The position numbers and the translations under genes were made by a program. From positions 1 through 12,761 of the forward strand of contig JAEHDC010000024.1 of assembly GCA_016880595.1 (NCBI GenBank): a stretch of DNA of 12,761 bases. Direction: 5' to 3'. Positions 7,178 through 12,761 of this stretch are shown here, one piece after another. Position 1 is the first letter of the stretch. The number at the start of each line of letters is the position of its first letter. The notes under the pieces are model-generated. The model did not search any database, had not been told where the DNA came from, and was given only the letters and a program-made list of their open reading frames with translations. This DNA comes from Candidatus Saccharimonadota bacterium. Its GTDB lineage: Bacteria > Patescibacteriota > Saccharimonadia > Saccharimonadales > EFPC-124.

Positions 7178-7212
7178 AAAAACTGGACGATGATTTGTTC
7201 GTCCAGTTTTTT
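7178..7212. terminator. Bidirectional intrinsic terminator between convergent genes
   Basis: AAAAACTGGACGA (7178-7190) and TCGTCCAGTTTTT (7199-7211) form a perfect 13-bp inverted repeat around an 8-nt loop, with an A tract on one side and a T tract on the other. Read on either strand it ends in U residues. It lies 40 nt after the PIN-TRAM stop and 11 nt after the penicillin-binding protein stop, so it should end both transcripts. Confidence 0.93.
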
Positions 7213-7223
7213 AATATATCTAT

Positions 7224-9908
7224 TTAGCTTTCACGCCTAGATTGCGTACTTGGCAGCGATTGTGAGTCTTGATTTAATGCTGCAATTGTTTTAGTTACGC
7301 TTGCCGTTCCTTCGTATAGTCCACTGTCTACAACGGTCGCAGTAACCGTGTGACTGCCGCTGGAGCTGAAGGTGTAGGTTAGTGTGTAGCTGCTACTACC
7401 ACCGACAGCTTGATTGGAAACTTCCGTGCCATCAACGCTTACGCTTACGTACGAAAGCGGGAAAGTGCCTTGGGTTACGGCAACATTTATTGTGGCCGTT
7501 TTTGACGAGTCCGAGCTTACGCTGACCGTGACTGATGGCTTAACGTCAGAGCAACTGTGCGTGTCGTCCGTTGAGTTTGGATCGTATCCATCAGTGGTTT
7601 GGTAAGTTTTTGCGTTTGTTAGCGGATCAGTGTAGTAGGTTACGGTGACCTGCGTCTTAGCGCGTTCAGGTGTACAGTCTGTAGCCTTTTTCTTTGAAAG
7701 GGTGTCGAAGGACATGGCCTCGCCTTCAGAAGACGAAGACTTTGTGTACCAGGACGGGAAGAGGTCGGTCTTGCCGTTGACCGTAAGCGTTTGTACGCCG
7801 GAAGGTTTGGTAAACCAATCACCGCTAGCCCACGTTCCATCATTGGCAAAAATTTCTGTATGTGCATACGACTGCACGGCTGTAACAACGTTTTGGTTTG
7901 CAGTGCTGGTTAGTGCGGTAAGCGCCTTGCTGTCATTGCGACCGGTCCAAACGCCAACTGCCATCTTTGTTGAGTAGCTCATCATCCAGCTATCTTTGGC
8001 ATGGCCGTTACCGTCGTCGGTGGTTCCTGTTTTTGTGGCAGTCTTAACGCCTGGTACATTGAAGCCTTTTACGTTTGAGCCGAAGACTCCCGAACGTGCA
8101 CTATCATCAGATAGGATGTCGGATAAGATGTAGGTAATTTGCGGATCTAGCACGCTCTTGGATTGGTCGTCTTTCCATTCTGTTAAGACTTCGCCTTGAG
8201 CATTTTTAGCCTCAATTATGTAAGAGACTGGCTTGTACACGCCCTCGCGAGCTAGCGTTGCGTAGGCATTTGTATGCTCAACTTCTGTAACGGCGCAGGT
8301 ACCAATTGCAGCTGTAAGGCCATAGTCTATGTCATCGCAGTAAAAGAGGTTGCCGGCGTCTTTTATGGTTTGGATTGCGTTATCGAGACCCCCAAGCTGC
8401 GCCGCTATAATTGCGGGTGGGTTGCGCGACATAGCCAGGGCTTGACGTATCGTTAGCGACCCCTTAAATTTACCATCGTAGTTTTGAATATCTATTCCGA
8501 TATCAGATTTAATATCTCGGTCAACCAGTATTGATCCGGCGCCCCAGTTGGTTGTGGTTTGAGGCTTAAGCAAGTTGGCGTAAACAAATGGCTTAATGCT
8601 AGAACCTGGGCTTAATTCTGCGGTTGCGGCGTTAACTGCGCCAAGTGTTTCGTCATTGTAGTCGTAGCTACCAACCATTGCTAAGACCTGACCTGTAGGC
8701 ACATCTATGGCTGTTAGCGCCATGTTATTGGCGTTGATTGCTGTTGCATATTTAAAGTTGTCAGTAATGGATTGTTGAGCTACTTCCTGAATTCGCCAGT
8801 CAAGAGTTGTTTTGACTGTCAAGCCGCCTTCGCGTACAACTTTTGTGCCAAACTGCTCCTCTAGCTGATCTCTTACTGCCAGTACGAACCATGGCGCTTT
8901 AATGTCTTCTGTATCTGATATTTCTGGCTGAATTGTGTCGAGGATGGCTATGCTTTTTGCCTCGTCGGCCTGTGCTTGCGTAATGTATCCTTGCTCAACC
9001 ATATTGTCGATGACCTGTTGTTGACGATCTATTAAATCTTCGCTAGCTTGTGTTGTGAGCGTATATGGATTGTAGTAAGTTGGGTTTTGAGGAATCGCGG
9101 CAATTAGAGCGGCTTGTGCGATGTTCAGCTCTTTGGCTGAGATCCCAAAATATGTTTGTGCAGCAGACTCAACGCCGTTGCGGCGACCACCATAAGGTAC
9201 CTCGTTGAGATATAGGGTTAGGATTTGATCCTTGGTATACATACGTTCTGCCTCAATGGAAAGTATGGCCTCTTTAATTTTGCGGCTGTAATCTATGCGG
9301 TTTGTTTCAGAGTCTTCTGCAAAAAAGACCTGTTTAATTAACTGTTGTGTGAGTGTTGACGCGCCTTGAACCTCGCCGCCGGTAATGTTAGTGAGTGCTG
9401 CACGTGCAATGCCAGATACGCTAATTCCGCCGTGTTTATAAAAGTCTTTATCTTCAATGGCAATAGTAGCTTGCTTCATAACATCAGCAATTTCGCTTGA
9501 GTCAACTACAATTTTATAATTTGAGTCGCCTTTATCTTCCCAGAGTAAGACACCGTTGCGGTCGTAATAAGTAGTAACTGTAGTCTGCACACTTTTAGCT
9601 AGCTGTTCTGGACTAAATGCGTCCAATTCCTTGCGATAGTAAGCAAAAAGCGCCGCAATTACAATTGCCAACGCAATTAAGCTAACTCCCATAATTTTAG
9701 CAAAAGCAATTGCGCCTTGCCTGCTAAACCAAAATTTTGCAACTCGTTTGGGATGAAGACGGTAAAGCAAACGCTTTAGCGGTTGCTTTGGCAGGGTGGC
9801 TAAATATTCGGCTTTGCGACGAGCCTTTTCGTCGGCCTTAGATTTCCTGCGCGAAACCAGGTTAGAATAGAGGCTCATAGTTTTGCCTTTTGATGGTTTT
9901 TTCGCCAT
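7224..9908 (-). CDS. Class A penicillin-binding protein (PBP1A type)
   Basis: This bifunctional enzyme polymerises glycan strands from lipid II and cross-links their peptides outside the membrane. Residues here count from the upstream TTG at 9914. A basic cytoplasmic tip (1-65) precedes a membrane segment at about 68-92. The GT51 domain has EDKDFYKH (154-161, catalytic E154), QGASTLTQQ (183-191) and RKIKEAILSIEAER. The transpeptidase has SSIK (438-441, nucleophile S438), SRN (496-498) and KTG (628-630). An Ig/Fn3-like region covers about 790-876, followed by a short S/R-rich end. Four cysteines occur, all outside the membrane (526, 540, 747, 788). Two starts are possible: ATG 9908, or TTG 9914, which sits 6 nt after GGAG at 9924-9921. 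I report the ATG; the TTG adds two residues. The gene is convergent with the clpC operon and divergent from tyrS. Confidence 0.95.
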   Translation of the reverse strand: MAKKPSKGKTMSLYSNLVSRRKSKADEKARRKAEYLATLPKQPLKRLLYRLHPKRVAKFWFSRQGAIAFAKIMGVSLIALAIVIAALFAYYRKELDAFSPEQLAKSVQTTVTTYYDRNGVLLWEDKGDSNYKIVVDSSEIADVMKQATIAIEDKDFYKHGGISVSGIARAALTNITGGEVQGASTLTQQLIKQVFFAEDSETNRIDYSRKIKEAILSIEAERMYTKDQILTLYLNEVPYGGRRNGVESAAQTYFGISAKELNIAQAALIAAIPQNPTYYNPYTLTTQASEDLIDRQQQVIDNMVEQGYITQAQADEAKSIAILDTIQPEISDTEDIKAPWFVLAVRDQLEEQFGTKVVREGGLTVKTTLDWRIQEVAQQSITDNFKYATAINANNMALTAIDVPTGQVLAMVGSYDYNDETLGAVNAATAELSPGSSIKPFVYANLLKPQTTTNWGAGSILVDRDIKSDIGIDIQNYDGKFKGSLTIRQALAMSRNPPAIIAAQLGGLDNAIQTIKDAGNLFYCDDIDYGLTAAIGTCAVTEVEHTNAYATLAREGVYKPVSYIIEAKNAQGEVLTEWKDDQSKSVLDPQITYILSDILSDDSARSGVFGSNVKGFNVPGVKTATKTGTTDDGNGHAKDSWMMSYSTKMAVGVWTGRNDSKALTALTSTANQNVVTAVQSYAHTEIFANDGTWASGDWFTKPSGVQTLTVNGKTDLFPSWYTKSSSSEGEAMSFDTLSKKKATDCTPERAKTQVTVTYYTDPLTNAKTYQTTDGYDPNSTDDTHSCSDVKPSVTVSVSSDSSKTATINVAVTQGTFPLSYVSVSVDGTEVSNQAVGGSSSYTLTYTFSSSGSHTVTATVVDSGLYEGTASVTKTIAALNQDSQSLPSTQSRRES

Positions 9909-9943
9909 TACCAATTACTTCTCCATTTCATAAAATTACTTTT

Positions 9944-9970
9944 ATTATACCACCAAGCTGGCATTGTCTA
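9944..9970 (-). promoter_or_regulatory. Promoter of the penicillin-binding protein gene
   Basis: On the minus strand a perfect TATAAT (9949-9944) is preceded by TGG, giving an extended -10 element TGNTATAAT. TAGACA (9970-9965) lies 15 nt upstream and matches the -35 consensus at 5/6, though the spacer is short. Transcription should start near 9937, giving a leader of roughly 25-30 nt with GGAG at 9924-9921. Confidence 0.75.
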
Positions 9971-9987
9971 GCAAAAATCGTTATAAT
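9958..9987 (+). promoter_or_regulatory. tyrS promoter
   Basis: A perfect TATAAT at 9982-9987 is preceded, 18 nt upstream, by CTGGCA (9958-9963), a 4/6 match to TTGACA. Transcription should start near 9994, leaving a leader of about 26 nt. That is too short for a T-box, which controls tyrS in many Firmicutes. The element overlaps the spacer of the opposing promoter. Confidence 0.65.
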
Positions 9988-10019
9988 TGAGAGTAACCTA
10001 AAACAGATGGGAACAGATC

Positions 10020-11210
10020 ATGAAATTCTCCGAACAATTACAGTGGCGCGGCTTTGTAAATCAAACAACGCTAAAAGACATCACCATTTTAGACAAACAA
10101 AAATTTACTGTTTACATAGGTGTTGATCCAAGCGCTGATTCTATGACTATCGGCAATTTGGCAGCGGCTATGATGGTTCGTCATTTTATTGAGGCCGGTC
10201 ACAAGGCAATTTTGTTGATTGGCGGCGCCACCGGAATGATTGGCGATCCAGACGGCAAAGATGAAGAGCGCAATCTGCAATCATTAGATCAGATCGCCAA
10301 AAATAAAGTTGGTATAGTACAACAATATCGCCAAATTTTTGCTGGCATGGACTTTGAAATTGTAGATAATTATGATTGGTTCAAAGAAATAAACTTCTTG
10401 GACTTTCTGCGCAGTACGGGCAAGCATTTTTCTATGACACAGCTTTTGCAACGGGATTTTATACAATCGCGTATTGGTAAAGGCGGCAAAGGTATAAGTT
10501 ATGCCGAGTTTAGTTACTCCTTAATCCAGGGTTACGACTTCCTTCATCTTTTCCGCAAAAAAGGTGTTACAATGCAGCTTTGTGGTGCTGACCAGTGGGG
10601 TAATTGCATTTCTGGCGTTGAGCTTATCCGTAAGCTCGAGGGCAAAGAAGCTCACATTTATAGCTGTCCATTGGTCATGAATAAAACCACTGGCAAAAAA
10701 TTTGGCAAATCCGAAGGCTCTGCTGTTTGGCTTGGCGCTGAGCGCACTCCTGTTTTTGACTTTTACCAATTTTGGCTAAATGTTGACGACGCTGGTGTAG
10801 AGGAATATTTAAAATTCTACTCGCTGCTAGCTAAAGAGGAAATTGAAAAAGTTTTAGATGAGTTTTCAAAAAATCCAGCAGGCCGGGCCGCGCAAAAGGC
10901 GTTGGCTTACGAAGTTACAAAAATTGTTCATGGTCGGCAAGAAGCTGACAAGGCTGTGTCTGCCACAGAGCAGTTGTTTGGCGTTGAAGTCGGGAACGCT
11001 GCGCCTTCTTTTGATCTGCCAAATGGTGAATACGAGATTATTGATGTGCTAATAAAGTCTGGTCTGGCTGACAGCAAAGCGTCTGCACGGCGGCTATTTG
11101 AGCAAGGCGGCGTAAAAATCAATCGCCAAAAAGTCATCACTCCAAAAGTGCAAATCAAAAAAGGCGATCTACTTCAGGTTGGCAAACGGTCATTTATTAA
11201 AGTAGCCTAA
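10020..11210 (+). CDS. tyrS: Tyrosyl-tRNA synthetase
   Basis: TyrRS activates tyrosine with ATP and charges tRNA-Tyr. At 396 residues it is full length. The class I catalytic domain carries GVDPSADSMTIGNL at 34-47, where the HIGH motif appears as TIGN (43-46). The tyrosine pocket has GADQWGN (189-195) and the KMSKS loop reads KFGKS (227-231), common in bacterial TyrRS. An S4 RNA-binding domain covers about 337-396 (RRLFEQGGVKINRQKV). ATG 10020 is preceded by only a weak ribosome site, GGGA at 10009-10012. An earlier ATG at 10007 is out of frame. The gene has its own promoter and is followed after 4 nt by recG, with which it is probably co-transcribed. The identity is secure. The loss of the first HIGH histidine is unusual compared with E. 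coli or Geobacillus TyrRS. Confidence 0.96.
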   Translation: MKFSEQLQWRGFVNQTTLKDITILDKQKFTVYIGVDPSADSMTIGNLAAAMMVRHFIEAGHKAILLIGGATGMIGDPDGKDEERNLQSLDQIAKNKVGIVQQYRQIFAGMDFEIVDNYDWFKEINFLDFLRSTGKHFSMTQLLQRDFIQSRIGKGGKGISYAEFSYSLIQGYDFLHLFRKKGVTMQLCGADQWGNCISGVELIRKLEGKEAHIYSCPLVMNKTTGKKFGKSEGSAVWLGAERTPVFDFYQFWLNVDDAGVEEYLKFYSLLAKEEIEKVLDEFSKNPAGRAAQKALAYEVTKIVHGRQEADKAVSATEQLFGVEVGNAAPSFDLPNGEYEIIDVLIKSGLADSKASARRLFEQGGVKINRQKVITPKVQIKKGDLLQVGKRSFIKVA

Positions 11211-11214
11211 AATT

Positions 11215-12761
11215 ATGTTAGACAAGCCAATTACCTCTGTAAAAGGCGTGGGCGATGCTATTGCTGGCAAGCTTAATAATCTGGGAATTTGTACGGTTGA
11301 GGATTTGCTTTATTTTTTCCCGCGGCGCTATGATGATTTCTCGCATGTTGCAAATATTGCCGAAATTGAACCAGGCAGCGCAACGGTTAGAGCTAAAGTT
11401 GAGTCAGTTGCTGGCCGGCAAATTCGCCGAGGCCTGCACGTAACAGAGGCAATTCTGTCTGACGGAACTGCAAAGTTGCGCGCGGTCTGGTTTAATCAAA
11501 AATATCGCGCCGAACAATTGACCAGCGGCAAAGAGTACTTTTTCTCTGGCGTTTATGGTTTTATGCGCAATCGTTACGTTTTGCAAAATCCTGCAGCCGA
11601 GCTTGCCACAACTGCTAGGGTGAGCACGGCGCGAATCGTGCCGGTTTATCCAGAAACGGCCGGGCTAAAATCGCAGCAAATCCGCAAAGTCATGCGCGAA
11701 CTCTTGCCTTTGATGGCCATGCTGCCAGAGACCTTGCCGCCTCAACTCGTTTCTCGCCAAAGTCTTTTAAGCATAAATGACACGCTCAAAAATTTGCATT
11801 TTCCGCAAAGCAAAGAGCAGCTAGAGCTTGCCAAATGTCGCATTGGTTTTGAAGAATTGCTGGCGCTTGGCTTGGCTAGCGAACTCTGCAAACGCCAAAA
11901 TGCATCTGTTAAGAGTGCGCCAGTTGAGTTCAAAAAAGAAGTCGCCCAGATTTTTGTTGGCACACTGCCGTTTAAAATGACTGACGCGCAGAAGCTGGCA
12001 GCGTGGGAAATTCTGCAAGATATCGCAAGGCCGCAGCCAATGAACCGTTTACTGCAAGGCGATGTTGGCTCCGGCAAAACGGCGGTGGCAGCTATGGCGG
12101 CGTTTATGGCAGCCAAAGCTGGACTGCAAACAGCGTTTATGGCACCGACCGAGATTTTGGCAGCGCAACATGCCGAAAGCCTGGCAAAATTGCTTGAGCC
12201 GCATGGCGCACGCATAGCGCTTTTGGTCGGCAGCACTAAATCTAGCCAAAAAAACCAGCTTAAGAATCACATCAAAAATGGCGACGTTGACATAATTATT
12301 GGTACGCACGCGCTTATTCAAAAAGATAGCGAGTTTAAGTCGCTCGGCCTAGTAATTATAGATGAGCAACACCGTTTTGGCGTACAGCAGCGCACCGAGC
12401 TTTTGAGTAAAGGCAAGCAAATGCCGCATTTGTTAAGCATGACTGCCACGCCAATTCCGCGCAGCTTGCAGCTGACGCTTTACGGCGAACTGGACGTTTC
12501 TGTCTTGAATCAAATGCCAAAAGGTCGGCAGCCGATTGCTACAAAAGTTGTCTCGCCAGATGCACGGTACACTGTTTACGAGAAAATTGAATCCGAGATT
12601 AAATCTGGCCGCCAAGCTTATGTTGTTTGCCCGCTAGTTGCAGATAGTGAAAAATCTGAGCTAAAAAGTGTGGAGGCTGAGTATCTTCGCCTCAGTAAAA
12701 GCGTGTTTAAATACCGTCGCGTTGGTTTGCTACATGGCCAAATGCGCCCAGAAGATAAAGA
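11215..12761 (+). CDS. recG: ATP-dependent DNA helicase RecG (3' end beyond window)
   Basis: RecG remodels stalled replication forks and recombination intermediates. The frame is open from ATG 11215 to the window edge: 515 codons of a protein usually near 680-700 residues. A helix-hairpin-helix-like start (VKGVGDAIAGKLNNLGI, 9-25) leads to FFPRRYDDFS (34-43), typical of RecG. A wedge/OB domain covers about 55-135. The helicase core has motif I GDVGSGKT (282-289), motif II DEQH (383-386), motif III TATP (410-413), and the start of the second lobe with LLHGQM (505-510). Motif I falls slightly earlier than in E. coli RecG (near residue 300), so the N-terminal part is a little compact. It begins 4 nt after the tyrS stop and has no visible Shine-Dalgarno, so translation may depend on ribosomes leaving tyrS. 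Identification is secure; the C-terminal end cannot be judged. Confidence 0.96.
   Translation, partial: MLDKPITSVKGVGDAIAGKLNNLGICTVEDLLYFFPRRYDDFSHVANIAEIEPGSATVRAKVESVAGRQIRRGLHVTEAILSDGTAKLRAVWFNQKYRAEQLTSGKEYFFSGVYGFMRNRYVLQNPAAELATTARVSTARIVPVYPETAGLKSQQIRKVMRELLPLMAMLPETLPPQLVSRQSLLSINDTLKNLHFPQSKEQLELAKCRIGFEELLALGLASELCKRQNASVKSAPVEFKKEVAQIFVGTLPFKMTDAQKLAAWEILQDIARPQPMNRLLQGDVGSGKTAVAAMAAFMAAKAGLQTAFMAPTEILAAQHAESLAKLLEPHGARIALLVGSTKSSQKNQLKNHIKNGDVDIIIGTHALIQKDSEFKSLGLVIIDEQHRFGVQQRTELLSKGKQMPHLLSMTATPIPRSLQLTLYGELDVSVLNQMPKGRQPIATKVVSPDARYTVYEKIESEIKSGRQAYVVCPLVADSEKSELKSVEAEYLRLSKSVFKYRRVGLLHGQMRPEDK

Noticed and set aside
7227..7256. LPSTQ near the C-terminus of the penicillin-binding protein as a sortase signal.
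   Set aside because: No hydrophobic segment follows the motif; only a few polar and basic residues remain. The protein already has an N-terminal membrane anchor.
9988..10019. A T-box or other riboswitch before tyrS.
   Set aside because: The leader after the -10 box is only about 26 nt, far too short, and shows no specifier or antiterminator structure.
11742..12236. A 164-codon open frame on the minus strand in recG.
   Set aside because: It is antisense to the RecG helicase core, including motif I, and looks like low-complexity shadow translation.
1..12761. UGA recoding to glycine, as in some other candidate-phylum bacteria.
   Set aside because: All genes read through with the standard code, glycine uses GGN codons throughout, and no in-frame TGA is needed.
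1..12761. CRISPR arrays, insertion sequences, tRNA or rRNA genes, attachment sites.
   Set aside because: I found no regularly spaced repeats, transposase-like frames, cloverleaf sequences or long direct repeats; nearly all the sequence is occupied by the listed genes.

Overview
The window looks like a core-genome segment of a small-genome bacterium of the candidate phyla radiation, most likely Saccharibacteria (TM7). I infer this from the overall style of the proteins and from the reduced gene clusters; no single marker proves it. The seven complete genes all end in TAA, no TGA interrupts any reading frame, and the standard bacterial code works throughout. Eight genes are recognisable or describable and a ninth is present only as a short tail. 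I see no mobile element, CRISPR array, tRNA or rRNA.

Layout. (1) Positions 1-101 hold the end of an unidentified gene. (2) nusA follows (184-1350), with its own near-consensus promoter at 106-134 and a terminator-like hairpin in its leader. (3) A perfect 18/18 CIRCE operator (1374-1400) precedes a tight four-gene operon running from 1420 to 7137: clpC, an unnamed membrane-anchored HExxH protein, radA, and a PIN-TRAM protein related to YacL. Gaps are 12, 11 and 1 nt. (4) A bidirectional terminator (7178-7212) closes this operon and also the convergent class A penicillin-binding protein gene (7224-9908, minus strand). (5) A 105-111 nt divergent promoter region separates that gene from tyrS (10020-11210), which is followed after 4 nt by recG, cut by the window end.

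How it fits together. The clpC-radA-yacL order matches the Firmicutes locus ctsR-mcsA-mcsB-clpC-radA-disA-yacL. Here ctsR, mcsA, mcsB and disA are absent from the locus, a putative zinc metallopeptidase sits between clpC and radA, and control appears to have passed from CtsR to HrcA through CIRCE. The operon would join cytoplasmic protein unfolding and degradation (ClpC with ClpP), a possible extracytoplasmic protease, recombination and fork repair (RadA), and an RNA-directed nuclease-like protein under one heat-shock switch. This is the most interesting unit in the window. The remaining genes are ordinary housekeeping genes with some unusual details: no Shine-Dalgarno sequence for clpC or recG, a TIGN in place of HIGH in TyrRS, and paired cysteines in both exported proteins.
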